64,000 nucleotides of DNA from Neisseria arctica (lineage in GTDB: Bacteria; Pseudomonadota; Gammaproteobacteria; Burkholderiales; Neisseriaceae), in NCBI RefSeq assembly GCF_022870905.1, contig NZ_CP091510.1, forward strand, positions 1,426,001 to 1,490,000. The letters run 5' to 3'. The position numbers were made by a program, and so were the translations under genes. How positions within the stretch are numbered: the stretch's first letter is position 1; the number at the start of each line of letters is the position of its first letter. Below are positions 46,446 through 55,634 of this stretch, in pieces. A model generated the notes under the pieces. It saw only the letters and a program-made list of their open reading frames with translations, had not been told where the DNA came from and did not search any database.

Positions 46446-47113
46446 TGCCCAACCGCGAATACCAATGGTTTTCGGTGCTGTTGTGCTATCCCGAAGCCGA
46501 ACTCATCAACGCCTTACCCGAGTTTCAGACGGCCTTGTCGGAAACGCCTGCACTGGCAGCACAGCCCCAGCTACAAAATTTTCTGGATTACCTGCGTAAC
46601 AATACGTTGATTGAACTGCAACAAAACTATGTGCGCACATTTGACCAAAACCGTAATCATGCGCTGTATATCTTCGAACATGTTTACGGAGAAGACCGCG
46701 GCCGCGGATCGGCTATGGTGGATTTACTGGAAGAATACCGCAACGGCGGTTTCACGCTCGAGAGCAACGAACTACCCGACTACCTTCCCGTTTTATTGGA
46801 ATTCTTCGCTCATATCGAAGCCGATAAAGCACAAAAACTACTGGGTGACGCCGTGCACGTTATTGCCCATATCGGCAAAAAGCTCGAGGCTTCGGGTTCT
46901 CCTTACGCCGTGCTATTGCAGGCCTTAAGTGCACTCAGCCCGGTAGCGCCACAACCGCTTATCGAACCGCCCGTACGCGACATGGACGAAGCCATGGAAA
47001 CCTTCGGCCCCGATATCAGCGGACAGGAACCATTACTGAAACCCGCCACCGACACCATACAGTTTTACCCCAAATCTGCGTATACCGCCGCAGCCAAAGG
47101 AGCAGTATCATGA
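46445..47113 (+). CDS. narJ: Nitrate reductase assembly chaperone NarJ
   Basis: 222-residue cytosolic chaperone (TorD/NarJ family) needed for molybdenum-cofactor insertion into NarG. It shows LLCYPEAELI near residue 12, LIELQQNYVRTFDQNRNHALYIFEHVYGEDR (seen as YVRTFDQNRNHALYIFEH) near 56-80, and DYLPVLLEFFAH near 115. It overlaps the narH stop by one base and narI by four. Its normal client NarG is not encoded in this window. A DUS core encodes FQTAL near residue 27. Confidence 0.94.
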   Translation: MPNREYQWFSVLLCYPEAELINALPEFQTALSETPALAAQPQLQNFLDYLRNNTLIELQQNYVRTFDQNRNHALYIFEHVYGEDRGRGSAMVDLLEEYRNGGFTLESNELPDYLPVLLEFFAHIEADKAQKLLGDAVHVIAHIGKKLEASGSPYAVLLQALSALSPVAPQPLIEPPVRDMDEAMETFGPDISGQEPLLKPATDTIQFYPKSAYTAAAKGAVS

Positions 47114-47793
47114 ATACGCTGAACCAATTCTTATTCGGTATCTACCCTTATATCTGTCTGGCTATTTTCTTTCTGGGCAGTCTTATCCGTTTCGACCGCG
47201 AACAATACACTTGGAAAAGCGATTCCAGCCAATTACTCTATGCAGGGCAGCTTCGCTTAGGCAATATTTTGTTTCACGTCGGTATTTTGGCAGTTTTTTT
47301 CGGCCACCTGTTCGGCCTGCTCACGCCCTTATGGTTTTGGGATTTTATCGGTGTCAGCCATGGTGCCAAACAAATTTTCGCCATGCTGATGGGCGGTATC
47401 TTCGGCCTTACCGCATTAGCAGGCTTGATTATCCTAATCAACCGCCGCTTCAAGTGTGATCGTTTGGCCGCCAACTCAAACTGGCGCGACAAACTGGTAT
47501 TAATCTGGATTTTAGTCACTCTTTTGCTTGGTTTGTGCACGATTTTCGTGAGCATGCAGCATACCGACGGTCATGAAATGGTCTTACTGATGAAATGGGC
47601 CCAGCATATCGTTACTTTCCGCGGAGCGGCTGCCGATTACATCGCTGATGCCAATTTCCTATTTAAAGCGCATATCTTTATGGGGATGACTTTCTTCGCC
47701 ATCTTCCCTTTCACGCGTATGGTTCATGTTTGGAGCGGCTTTGCCAGCGTAACCTATCTTACCCGCGCATGGCAGCTGGTACGTCGCCGCTAA
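47110..47793 (+). CDS. narI: Nitrate reductase gamma subunit (cytochrome b)
   Basis: 227-residue di-haem membrane subunit that oxidises quinol. Five membrane segments; the haem His residues are in LFHVGILAVFFGHLFG (two His, near residues 57-67) and in the C-terminal HIFMGMTFFAIFPFTRMVHVWSG region (seen as FFAIFPFTRMVHVWSG, near 193-210). Start overlaps narJ (ATGA). Last gene; a DUS terminator follows. Confidence 0.95.
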   Translation: MNTLNQFLFGIYPYICLAIFFLGSLIRFDREQYTWKSDSSQLLYAGQLRLGNILFHVGILAVFFGHLFGLLTPLWFWDFIGVSHGAKQIFAMLMGGIFGLTALAGLIILINRRFKCDRLAANSNWRDKLVLIWILVTLLLGLCTIFVSMQHTDGHEMVLLMKWAQHIVTFRGAAADYIADANFLFKAHIFMGMTFFAIFPFTRMVHVWSGFASVTYLTRAWQLVRRR

Positions 47794-47820
47794 ACCCGAT
47801 ATACCTTCCGGTATAAACAA

Positions 47821-47851
47821 AACGCCGTCTGAAAATATTTCAGACGGCGTT
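47821..47851. terminator. DUS inverted pair (ACGCC flank) after narI
   Basis: Arms AACGCCGTCTGAAA with a 3-base loop followed by TGTTTT, 27 bp past narI. Confidence 0.87.
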
Positions 47852-47962
47852 GTTTTAATAAAAACATATAATTGACAAACATCACTTACAAATTACTCAG
47901 TATCCGAAAGACCCATATTCCAGACGGCCTTATTTTCCTACCAAGCGAAGCCTGCAATCATT

Positions 47963-50245
47963 TCATACTGCGGCGGTTTCGGCTTTTTTACGGGCAGGCC
48001 TTTTAAACTTCAGCACCACTTCTTCTTTTTTGGCATTCCAATCAATACTCACATAACCGCCTTCAGTCAAACGGCCGAACAGCAATTCATCTGCCAACGC
48101 TTTGCGGATTTTCTCCTGAATCAAGCGGTTCATCGGTCTTGCGCCCATTTGCGGATCAAAACCTTTTTCTGCCAGATATACACGCAATGCTGGGGTAAAC
48201 TCCGCCTCCACTTTTCGTTCCAACAACTGTTGTTCAAGCTGAAGCAGAAATTTATCCACCACTTTGGCAATCACAGACTCGGTAAGTGGTGCAAACGGAA
48301 TCACAGCATCCAAGCGGTTGCGGAATTCAGGCGTAAAGAGCTTATTGATCGCCTGCATTTCATCACCACGCTCACGCTTGCCGGTAAAACCAACGGTAGG
48401 CTTACTTAGCCCCTCTGCCCCTGCATTGGTGGTCATAATCAATACCACATTGCGGAAATCAGCACTCTTGCCGTTGTTATCGGTTAACTTTCCGTGATCC
48501 ATTACCTGCAAAAGTACATTGAAAATATCAGGATGCGCTTTTTCAATTTCGTCCAACAGCAATACGCAATAGGGTTGCTTATTAACGGCTTCCGTCAACA
48601 AACCGCCCTGCTCGAATCCGACATAACCGGGAGGCGAACCGATCAAACGCGACACTGCATGGCGTTCCATATATTCCGACATATCAAAGCGTTGCAAAGG
48701 TATGCCCAACGAAAAAGCCAACTGCTTCGCCACTTCGGTTTTACCCACACCCGTAGGACCCGAGAATAAAAAACTACCGATCGGCTTATCAGGCAATCCC
48801 AAGCCGGAACGGGACATTTTAACCGCCGAAGCCAAAGCATCGATTGCGGCATCCTGCCCGAATACCATATTTTTCAGATCACGGGCAAGAAACTGTAAAA
48901 CCTGCTTGTCATCATGAGAAACGGTTTTTTCGGGAACACGTGCCACTTTGGCAATCACGGCTTCAATCTGTGTCTTACCGATTACTTTTTTCTGCTTTGA
49001 TTTGGGCAAAATACGTTGTGCCGCCCCTGCTTCGTCCATGACATCAATCGCCTTATCCGGCAAAAAACGCTCGTTGATATAGCGGGCCGACAATTCTGCG
49101 GCGGCTTCTAAGGCAGATTGGGTATAGCGCACTTGGTGAAAATCTTCAAACATCGGCTTCAACCCGCGCAAAATCTGCACCGTTTCAGGTACAGTCGGTT
49201 CGGCAATATCGATTTTTTGAAAACGGCGGCTTAGCGCATGGTCTTTGTCGAAAATAGTGCGGTATTCATCATAAGTGGTTGCTCCGATACAGCGCAACTG
49301 GCCTTTAGCCAATGCCGGCTTCAATAAATTGGAAGCATCCATCGTACCGCCCGATACGCTGCCCGCCCCGATAATAGTATGAATTTCATCAACAAACAAA
49401 ACCGCATGCTCTATCGACGCCAAAGCCTTCAATACGGCTTTAATGCGCGATTCGAAATCACCCCGGTATTTTGTTCCCGCCAACAAAGCGCCCATATCCA
49501 GCGCAAACACAACGGCGCCTTTAAGCGTCTCCGGCACTTGTCCGTGTACAATCTGATAGGCCAAGCCTTCGGCCAAAGCTGTTTTCCCCACACCGGCCTC
49601 ACCAACCAATAAGGGATTGTTCTTACGGCGACGACACAATACCTGTACCAACCGTTCCATTTCATGCTTACGGCCGATTAAGGGATCTATTCTTCCTGCC
49701 AAGGCTTCGGCATTTAAGTTCAAGGTATAGTTTGAAAGTGCATCGGCTTGATTCTGCTCTTTGTCGTCATCCGAATGTGCGCTATCCCCGCCACGATACG
49801 CGGGACCTTCACTAGGACCATGTGCAATCGCACTCAAAATATCGTAACGGTTTACCGACTGCAGATTCAAAAAATACACAGCCGGACTATCGTTCTCACT
49901 CATCAACGCCACTAGGATATCCAGGGGATAAACCTCACGCTTATCGGCCGCTTGCGCATGCACAAGCGCGCGTTGTAAAACACGTTGGAAACCGATTGTA
50001 GGCTGAGTTTCGGTCGTTTCTATCAAGCCTTCGGGCAGCACCGGTGTATTTTCAACCATACTGCTGATTAATTGCTCAGAGAGCAGCTCGCAATTTACCC
50101 CGCATTGGCGCAGCAGGCCGCCGACATCTTCGCTTTGCTCCAGCAACACCAACAGCAAATGCTCCAACCCGATCAATTCATACTTCCGGGCACGCGCATC
50201 TGCATAAACATGCTGCAAAATGCGTTCTAACTCCGCTGAAATCAT
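47963..50245 (-). CDS. clpA: ATP-dependent Clp protease ATPase subunit ClpA
   Basis: AAA+ unfoldase of ClpAP. 760 residues: N-domain (1-145), D1 with Walker [14 protein letters not shown] near 213 and Walker [15 protein letters not shown], and D2 with Walker [14 protein letters not shown] near 495 and Walker [15 protein letters not shown]. The absence of a ClpB-type middle coiled coil, together with clpS immediately upstream, identifies ClpA. The AGGAGG site lies within the clpS end and the two genes abut with no gap. Confidence 0.97.
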   Translation of the reverse strand: MISAELERILQHVYADARARKYELIGLEHLLLVLLEQSEDVGGLLRQCGVNCELLSEQLISSMVENTPVLPEGLIETTETQPTIGFQRVLQRALVHAQAADKREVYPLDILVALMSENDSPAVYFLNLQSVNRYDILSAIAHGPSEGPAYRGGDSAHSDDDKEQNQADALSNYTLNLNAEALAGRIDPLIGRKHEMERLVQVLCRRRKNNPLLVGEAGVGKTALAEGLAYQIVHGQVPETLKGAVVFALDMGALLAGTKYRGDFESRIKAVLKALASIEHAVLFVDEIHTIIGAGSVSGGTMDASNLLKPALAKGQLRCIGATTYDEYRTIFDKDHALSRRFQKIDIAEPTVPETVQILRGLKPMFEDFHQVRYTQSALEAAAELSARYINERFLPDKAIDVMDEAGAAQRILPKSKQKKVIGKTQIEAVIAKVARVPEKTVSHDDKQVLQFLARDLKNMVFGQDAAIDALASAVKMSRSGLGLPDKPIGSFLFSGPTGVGKTEVAKQLAFSLGIPLQRFDMSEYMERHAVSRLIGSPPGYVGFEQGGLLTEAVNKQPYCVLLLDEIEKAHPDIFNVLLQVMDHGKLTDNNGKSADFRNVVLIMTTNAGAEGLSKPTVGFTGKRERGDEMQAINKLFTPEFRNRLDAVIPFAPLTESVIAKVVDKFLLQLEQQLLERKVEAEFTPALRVYLAEKGFDPQMGARPMNRLIQEKIRKALADELLFGRLTEGGYVSIDWNAKKEEVVLKFKRPARKKAETAAV

Positions 50246-50563
50246 TCAAACCTCCTCTACCGTGCACATTAAGGGGTATTCCTCACGACGCGCACGCTGC
50301 ATTACCTGCTGTTTTTTGGTTTCCGCAATATCACGGGTGTAAACGCCGCAAAGGCCTTTGCCTTCATGATGTACCATCAACATAATGGCAACCGCCCGAT
50401 TTTCGGCCAAAAGAAAAACCTCTGTCAAAATTTTCACCACGAAATCCATCGGGGTGTAATCATCGTTCACTAAAAAAACCCCGTATTTCTTCGGCGGCGT
50501 GAGCTTGGCATCGGCATCTTTGACTTGAGGCGTGCCTTGACCGGACGTACGTATTTGTCCCAT
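50246..50563 (-). CDS. clpS: ClpAP adaptor protein ClpS
   Basis: N-end-rule adaptor that delivers substrates to ClpA. 105 residues from the ATG giving MGQIRTS; GGAAAAG lies upstream. A TTG 21 bases earlier is less likely. The hallmark VFLVNDDYTPMDFVVKIL near residue 32 and the MLMVHHEGKGLCGVY segment near 66 form the recognition pocket. Stop codon directly adjoins the clpA start. Confidence 0.96.
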   Translation of the reverse strand: MGQIRTSGQGTPQVKDADAKLTPPKKYGVFLVNDDYTPMDFVVKILTEVFLLAENRAVAIMLMVHHEGKGLCGVYTRDIAETKKQQVMQRARREEYPLMCTVEEV

Positions 50564-50651
50564 ATATGAAATCTTTTCCAACAAATTTAAAGTGGTTTAT
50601 GTTGTATTTTTTGCCATTTTAATAAAATTCGAGCTTTTTCCCAAACATTAC

Positions 50652-50680
50652 TTGACTATCCCCATTAACAAAGGTAAAAC
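50652..50680 (+). promoter_or_regulatory. Candidate promoter of the cold-shock gene
   Basis: -35 TTGACT (50652-50657), 17-base spacer, -10 TAAAAC (50675-50680). It would give a leader of about 130 bases; long structured leaders are typical of cold-shock genes. The -10 is weak. Confidence 0.4.
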
Positions 50681-50816
50681 GTGAAGTACGCAGAAACAAG
50701 GCATGCAGTACAAAGCATAATAGTTTATAGTTTGGGAGAAACTCGAAACTTTTACGTTGGTCAGCCTTGCCGCATTTTGCTGTATTTTGTTAATTTTTTT
50801 AGTATAGGGAAGTTCA

Positions 50817-51020
50817 ATGGCAACCGGTATTGTTAAATGGTTTAACGACGCTAAAGGTTTTGGTTTTATCACTCCGGACGAAGGCGGCGAAGATTTGTTC
50901 GCTCATTTCTCTGCAATCAATATGGATGGTTTCAAAACCCTGAAAGAAGGCCAACGCGTATCTTTCGACGTAACCACCGGCCCTAAAGGCAAACAAGCTG
51001 CTAACATTCAAGCTGCTTAA
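50817..51020 (+). CDS. Cold-shock protein, CspA family
   Basis: 67-residue single OB-fold nucleic-acid binder. It has RNP1-like KGFGFITPD (residues 13-21) and RNP2-like DLFAHFSAI (27-35), starts [12 protein letters not shown] and ends [17 protein letters not shown] lies 7 bases ahead of the ATG. Followed by a strong terminator; single gene. Confidence 0.96.
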   Translation: MATGIVKWFNDAKGFGFITPDEGGEDLFAHFSAINMDGFKTLKEGQRVSFDVTTGPKGKQAANIQAA

Positions 51021-51055
51021 TATATATTGAGTCGGTTCTGCCGATTGCAAGCATC

Positions 51056-51083
51056 ATGGCAGGTTTTCCAACCTGCCATTTTA
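51056..51083 (+). terminator. Rho-independent terminator after the cold-shock gene
   Basis: Stem ATGGCAGGTT / AACCTGCCAT with a 4-base loop and TTTTA tail. Confidence 0.88.
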
Positions 51084-51206
51084 CATTTTCAGACGTCTAT
51101 TTCGTTTTATTAATTAACCAATACTACAGCATTACCTCTTCCCAACTGCCTGCTCGGCAGATAGTTACCGTCCGACCTTCCTCCGTTCCAAGCAACCTAT
51201 TTATCT

Positions 51207-51428
51207 ATGAATCACAGCATCCGTCCCGGCATCTACCGCCACTACAAAGGTCAATTATATGAAGTGATCGGCACAGCCCGACATTCCGAAAACGAAGAAA
51301 TCATGGTGATTTATCGTGCGCTTTACGGCGAATACGGACTTTGGATACGCCCTTTGGCCATGTTCGCCGAAAATATCACCCACGAAGGCCTTGTTACCCC
51401 GCGTTTTGCGTGCATCAAAACTTTTTAA
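51207..51428 (+). CDS. DUF1653 family protein
   Basis: 73 residues, unknown function. The family pattern is clear: RPGIYRHYKGQLYEVIG near the start, then a MVIYRALYGEYGLWIRPLAMF block and a final HEGLVTPRF segment. No Shine-Dalgarno is obvious at the ATG. Single small cytosolic protein. Confidence 0.85.
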   Translation: MNHSIRPGIYRHYKGQLYEVIGTARHSENEEIMVIYRALYGEYGLWIRPLAMFAENITHEGLVTPRFACIKTF

Positions 51429-51483
51429 GGCCTATTCGGGCTAACAGATTTTATCTATTCACCTCTATCCGCATTCTCTTCTG

Positions 51484-51521
51484 TTTCAGACGGCTATTTC
51501 TGCTAAAATAGCCGTCTGAAA
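51484..51521. repeat. DUS inverted pair in reversed orientation before smpB
   Basis: TTTCAGACGGCTATTT and AAATAGCCGTCTGAAA, 16-bp arms around 6 bases, so the DUS cores point outward, unlike the other pairs. It ends 20 bp ahead of smpB and may fold in its leader or terminate the DUF1653 transcript. Confidence 0.8.
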
Positions 51522-51540
51522 TATTGATAAGTCATCAAAA

Positions 51541-51987
51541 ATGAGCATCGCCAATAACAAAAAAGCCTTCCACGATTATTTCATCGAAGAACAAATCCAA
51601 GCCGGCCTTGTGTTGGAAGGCTGGGAAGTTAAAGCCATACGCGCAGGACGGGTACAACTAAAAGAAAGTTATATCCATTGGAAACGTGGGGCATTTTATC
51701 TGGTCGGTTGCCATATTACCGCACTGCTCACCGCCTCTACCCACGTTAAACCCGACCCGGTACGCCAACGGAAACTCCTACTTAACCAATCTGAAATCAA
51801 TAAATTAATAGGCAAAACCGAGCGCGCGGGTTACACCATTGTGCCATTAAATATGCATTACCACCGCGGCAATATCAAAATGGATATTGGCTTGGCCAAA
51901 GGTAAAAAACAACATGACAAACGTCAGAGCATGAAAGAGGCTGATTGGAAGCGCGAGAAACAGCGGTTAATGAAAAATGTGCGCTAA
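51541..51987 (+). CDS. smpB: SsrA-binding protein SmpB
   Basis: Partner of tmRNA in trans-translation. 148 residues. [34 protein letters not shown] begins the OB core (seen as [18 protein letters not shown]); the C-terminal tail [19 protein letters not shown] is the part that enters the decoding centre. Full length. No ssrA gene is visible nearby. Confidence 0.96.
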   Translation: MSIANNKKAFHDYFIEEQIQAGLVLEGWEVKAIRAGRVQLKESYIHWKRGAFYLVGCHITALLTASTHVKPDPVRQRKLLLNQSEINKLIGKTERAGYTIVPLNMHYHRGNIKMDIGLAKGKKQHDKRQSMKEADWKREKQRLMKNVR

Positions 51988-52072
51988 TCTGCCACATTTG
52001 TCGTAAGCAAAAGTAAAAACGCGCAATACCCGGCATTTTTTCTTTTCAGGTGGCTTTCGCCTGATAATAATA

Positions 52073-52084
52073 AGGCCGTCTGAA
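52073..52084 (+). repeat. Single AG-DUS
   Basis: AGGCCGTCTGAA, 22 bp ahead of the small membrane-protein gene. Confidence 0.85.
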
Positions 52085-52106
52085 ATCTTGCCCTCGGATC
52101 ACAATA

Positions 52107-52442
52107 ATGCCTCAGCCATCTTTATTTTTTCCCTTGTTTCTAATCATTGCCGGCGCTCTTTGGTTTTTAAAAACTACCGGTATCCTACCTGCCACCACTA
52201 CTTTGGTTGCGATGGCTTTGGCTTTAGCCGGCATTATTGTTCTCATCATGGACGGTATCAACAAACAATCTATCGTAGCAGGCCCGCTCTTGGTTTATAT
52301 CGGTATTGCCGTTTATATAAAAAGTCATTATTTACTTTCATATTCTCCGCTGGTTGCCTTGGGTATGATGCTACTGGGCTGTCTGTTACTACTTTCACGA
52401 AGCAGCCTGATTCCTTATAAAATGCCGAAGCAGATTCAGTAA
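52107..52442 (+). CDS. Small polytopic membrane protein (LiaF/DUF5668-like)
   Basis: 111 residues, almost wholly hydrophobic, with four membrane segments (LFFPLFLIIAGALWFL, VAMALALAGIIVLIMDG, GPLLVYIGIAVYI and LVALGMMLLGCLLLL). The arrangement suggests the LiaF transmembrane-like/DUF5668 family; this is a family-level guess. No ribosome binding site is obvious. Single gene. Confidence 0.75.
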   Translation: MPQPSLFFPLFLIIAGALWFLKTTGILPATTTLVAMALALAGIIVLIMDGINKQSIVAGPLLVYIGIAVYIKSHYLLSYSPLVALGMMLLGCLLLLSRSSLIPYKMPKQIQ

Positions 52443-52474
52443 AATCACCCATATTTATTATCCTGATCCTTGTA

Positions 52475-52505
52475 AGGCTGCCTAAATTCAACATGGGCAG
52501 CCTTA
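52475..52505 (+). terminator. Weak hairpin terminator
   Basis: Stem AAGGCTGCC / GGCAGCCTT, 13-base loop, poor U tract; 33 bp after the small membrane protein. Confidence 0.5.
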
Positions 52506-52626
52506 AATATTTATCACTCCTACCAAATAACTTATATATTCTTGATACATTCTTTATCCTTTATCTAAATACGGATTAAGCAAGAATGTTATTAAGCACA
52601 AATCAAGCTCATGTTTATGATTAACC

Positions 52627-52669
52627 ATCAAGAGAGGCCGTCTGAAAATTTCAGACGGCCTCTCTTGAT
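52627..52669. repeat. DUS inverted pair (AG-DUS) with 21-bp arms
   Basis: Each arm is ATCAAGAG joined to AGGCCGTCTGAAA, perfectly complementary around one base. Longest stem in the window together with that at 16208; far (185 bp) from the nearest gene. Confidence 0.85.
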
Positions 52670-53226
52670 TACTTTGGCACAATGGCGGTAATGTGCTGCT
52701 AAACCCTGCCTAGCCAATCCCGAAACAATAAAATATTCGTGATATTTCCAACCTTACCCATCAACAAATGAAAAATTTTTTCATTTTTTCAAACACTGTA
52801 TTTATACCTTAACAATTCAAATCTTTTTTTATTCCGCCAAAAACACTTCTACAACCATACTATCAACAGCCAACTTCTGCATATATTGATAACCTAAGTA
52901 CAGCTTTCCCACCAACTATAGCTTTTTTTATGTGACACACACTATCCCCATCTTTCTTAAAATTTTTAAGTATATGGTTTATTTAATTTTTTTAATAAAT
53001 CATCTTACCTAATACCCTTTCTAAATGATTTATGTATCGCAATTTGCAACCTGTAATATGACACGCCAACATATTAACGTTTTTTCACAATAATGCCTTA
53101 CGCAGGCCATCTGAAATTCTGATTTATGCGATACGAAAAATTATTCAAACTTTATCATCATGATTTTTAAGAATTAGATTGATACATTTTCTAGAGCAAA
53201 ATTTCACTTTCAAGCTTTACATTTCA

Positions 53227-53254
53227 TTGCAAAGTAAAAAAATTATGTTATTCT
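53227..53254 (+). promoter_or_regulatory. Candidate promoter of the symporter operon
   Basis: -35 TTGCAA (53227-53232), 16-base spacer, -10 TATTCT (53249-53254). It would give a leader of about 140 bases containing an AG-DUS. Confidence 0.4.
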
Positions 53255-53351
53255 GAATTTAGTGTTCTCAATATCAAGAAAGCTGAGGATCACTGATAAA
53301 ACAGGCTTATCCTTACAATTTACCGTTTTTTGCTTCATTTCGGTAAACAGA

Positions 53352-53363
53352 AGGCCGTCTGAA
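53352..53363 (+). repeat. Single AG-DUS in the symporter leader
   Basis: AGGCCGTCTGAA about 40 bp before the first symporter gene. Confidence 0.85.
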
Positions 53364-53402
53364 AACATAAATACTACATTACAATTACAAAGGAGATAAA
53401 TC

Positions 53403-53666
53403 ATGTCGACACACCAACATGACGCATCCGGTTACTGGAAAGCAAATCTCCGGATTATCGTCATTTGCCTGATAATCTGGGCTTTGTGCTCTTACGGATT
53501 TGGTATCGTATTACGTCCTCTTCTCTCCGGCATTCAAATCGGCGGGACAGATTTGGGATTCTGGTTTGCCCAACAAGGGTCAATTTTGGCCTTCATCGGA
53601 ATCATTTTCTTCTACTCTTGGCGTATGAACAAACTAGATGAAGAATTCGGCGTTAGCGAGGAATAA
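53403..53666 (+). CDS. Sodium:solute symporter small subunit (DUF4212)
   Basis: 87 residues with two membrane segments (IIVICLIIWALCSYGFGIVL and a second around GSILAFIGIIFFYSW), the DUF4212 small-subunit pattern. It starts with a short polar segment and YWKANLRI. AAGGAG lies 8 bases before the ATG. The large subunit starts 3 bp after its stop, so they form a two-gene unit. Confidence 0.92.
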   Translation: MSTHQHDASGYWKANLRIIVICLIIWALCSYGFGIVLRPLLSGIQIGGTDLGFWFAQQGSILAFIGIIFFYSWRMNKLDEEFGVSEE

Positions 53667-53669
53667 ACC

Positions 53670-55439
53670 ATGAGTCAATTTGTCATCAATCTTATTTTCG
53701 TGGGGGCCTCTTTCGCGCTTTACTTCGGTATCGCTATTTGGGCGCGGGCAGGTTCTACCAAAGAATTTTATGTGGCGGGCGGCGGGGTTCATCCCGTATT
53801 GAACGGTATGGCAACCGCTGCCGACTGGATGAGTGCTGCTTCATTCATTTCAATGGCGGGTCTGCTGGCTATGAACGGTTATGCGGCGTCAGCCTATCTG
53901 ATGGGCTGGACAGGCGGCTACGTACTGCTGGCATTGCTGTTGGCTCCCTACCTGCGTAAATTCGGTAAATTTACCGTACCGGACTTTATCGGAGACCGTT
54001 TTTACAGCCGTACTGCGCGCTTAGTAGCCGTAGCCTGTTTGATTATGGCTTCAACCACTTATGTAATCGGTCAAATGACAGGCGCCGGCGTGGCTTTCTC
54101 ACGCTTTTTAGAAGTAGACAGCACGACAGGACTGATTATCGCGGCAGTAGTAGTACTGTTTTATGCGGTATTAGGCGGTATGAAAGGGATTACCTACACC
54201 CAAGTGGCCCAGTACGTCGTATTGATTATCGCGTATACCATCCCTGCCGTATTTATTTCCCTGCAACTGACCGGCAATCCGATTCCTCCTTTGGGATTAT
54301 TCAGCAATGAGTCGGCTTCAGGCATGCCGCTTCTGCAAAAACTGGATGCAGTTGTCACCGACTTGGGCTTTACCTCTTACACTGCAGACATTCCAAACAA
54401 ATTAAACATGTTCCTGTTTACTTTGTCGCTAATGATCGGTACTGCAGGTTTGCCGCATGTAATCATTCGTTTCTTCACCGTACCTAAAGTATCCGATGCA
54501 CGCTCTTCGGCAGGTTGGGCATTGGTATTTATCGCCCTGCTCTATACTACTGCTCCGGCAGTCGGTTCTATGGCACGTATCAACTTGGTAGATACCATTT
54601 ACCCGCAAGGTACGCAGTCAGCACCAATCGATTACACCGCACGCCCGGGTTGGATGGAAACTTGGGAACACACCGGCCTGCTTAAATTTGAGGATAAAAA
54701 CGGCGACGGCAAAATCCAGTATTACAACGATAAATCCGAAGCTTTCTCTGCCGTGGCAAAAGAACGCGGCTGGCAAGGCAACGAGTTGACCGTAAACAAC
54801 GATATCTTGGTACTGGCCAATCCCGAAATTGCCAATCTTCCGGGTTGGGTTATCGGCCTGATTGCCGCCGGTGGTTTGGCAGCTGCACTTTCTACCGCCG
54901 CCGGTTTGCTGTTGGCCATCTCTTCGGCTATTTCCCACGACTTAATCAAGAAAACCCTCAAACCCGACATCAGCGAAAAAGGCGAACTATTGGCTGCCCG
55001 CGTATCAATGACGATTGCGATTGTGGTTGCCACTTGGTTGGGTATCAACCCGCCGGGCTTTGCCGCACAAGTAGTCGCACTTGCCTTCGGTATTGCAGCC
55101 GCATCAATTTTCCCCGCATTGATGATGGGTATTTTCTCAAAACGCATCAACGACAAAGGTGCAACCGCCGGTATGTTGGCAGGTTTGATTTCCACCAGTG
55201 TTTACATTTTCCTGTATCTGGGCTGGTTCTTTATTCCAGGCACCAATACCTTTGAAAATGTAGAAGCCAATTGGCTGTTCGAAATTTCGCCACTGTCGTT
55301 TGGCGCAGTAGGGGCATTGATTAACTTTGCTGTGGCATTTGTGGTATCCATGATGGGTAAAGAGCCGCCGCAAGAGGTTCAAGACTTGGTAGAAAGCGTA
55401 CGCTATCCGCGCGGCGCCGGCCAAGCCATCGACCACTAA
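53670..55439 (+). CDS. Sodium:solute symporter large subunit (SSS family, acetate/ActP-like)
   Basis: 589 residues with about 13 membrane segments, LeuT-fold SSS family. It begins SQFVINLIFVGASFALYFGIAIW. The FYVAGGGVHPVLNGMATAADWMSAASFI stretch near residue 33 (seen as GMATAADWMSAASFISM) is the SSS segment-1 signature. An unusual hydrophilic insert (about 320-375, EDKNGDGKIQYYNDKSEAF) with an EF-hand-like DKNGDGKIQ loop lies between segments; it fits the VC_2705-type subgroup paired with DUF4212. Probably carries acetate or another short carboxylate (inference). GAGGAA lies ahead of the ATG. Confidence 0.9.
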   Translation: MSQFVINLIFVGASFALYFGIAIWARAGSTKEFYVAGGGVHPVLNGMATAADWMSAASFISMAGLLAMNGYAASAYLMGWTGGYVLLALLLAPYLRKFGKFTVPDFIGDRFYSRTARLVAVACLIMASTTYVIGQMTGAGVAFSRFLEVDSTTGLIIAAVVVLFYAVLGGMKGITYTQVAQYVVLIIAYTIPAVFISLQLTGNPIPPLGLFSNESASGMPLLQKLDAVVTDLGFTSYTADIPNKLNMFLFTLSLMIGTAGLPHVIIRFFTVPKVSDARSSAGWALVFIALLYTTAPAVGSMARINLVDTIYPQGTQSAPIDYTARPGWMETWEHTGLLKFEDKNGDGKIQYYNDKSEAFSAVAKERGWQGNELTVNNDILVLANPEIANLPGWVIGLIAAGGLAAALSTAAGLLLAISSAISHDLIKKTLKPDISEKGELLAARVSMTIAIVVATWLGINPPGFAAQVVALAFGIAAASIFPALMMGIFSKRINDKGATAGMLAGLISTSVYIFLYLGWFFIPGTNTFENVEANWLFEISPLSFGAVGALINFAVAFVVSMMGKEPPQEVQDLVESVRYPRGAGQAIDH

Positions 55440-55445
55440 TCCCAT

Positions 55446-55476
55446 GTTTGGGCTTCCCAATCAAGGAAGCCCAAAC
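55446..55476 (+). terminator. Hairpin after the symporter gene
   Basis: Stem GTTTGGGCTTCC / GGAAGCCCAAAC, 7-base loop; the tail TATTTA is a poor U tract. Confidence 0.6.
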
Positions 55477-55634
55477 TATTTACCTCGAAAAACAGTCGTT
55501 CAAAATAAAAGTGATGCACCGTAACCAAACCTTTAGAATGCCTCTTTTTTATTTTGGGTATCTGCCTTAACACGATCGCAGGCGTATCAAAAAACGCCAA
55601 TTAATGAAAGTTTCAAACCAAAAAAGGGAAACGC

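Larger units (their letters stand above)
52443..53402. other. Gene-free region of 960 bp ahead of the acetate-type symporter
   Basis: Very AT-rich. It holds a weak terminator (52475-52505), a 21-bp-arm DUS palindrome (52627-52669), a degenerate DUS near 53104, a candidate promoter (53227-53254) and one AG-DUS (53352-53363). The part from about 52700 to 53220 has no frame of useful length; short A/T palindromes such as CTTAAAATTTTTAAG are present. It may hold a regulatory RNA or a lost gene; I cannot show either. Confidence 0.6.

Noticed and set aside
44886..47793. Horizontal island containing narHJI
   Set aside because: Codon use is a little more GC-rich than the neighbours, but there are no integrase, repeats or att-like ends, and a DUS terminator follows, so it looks native.
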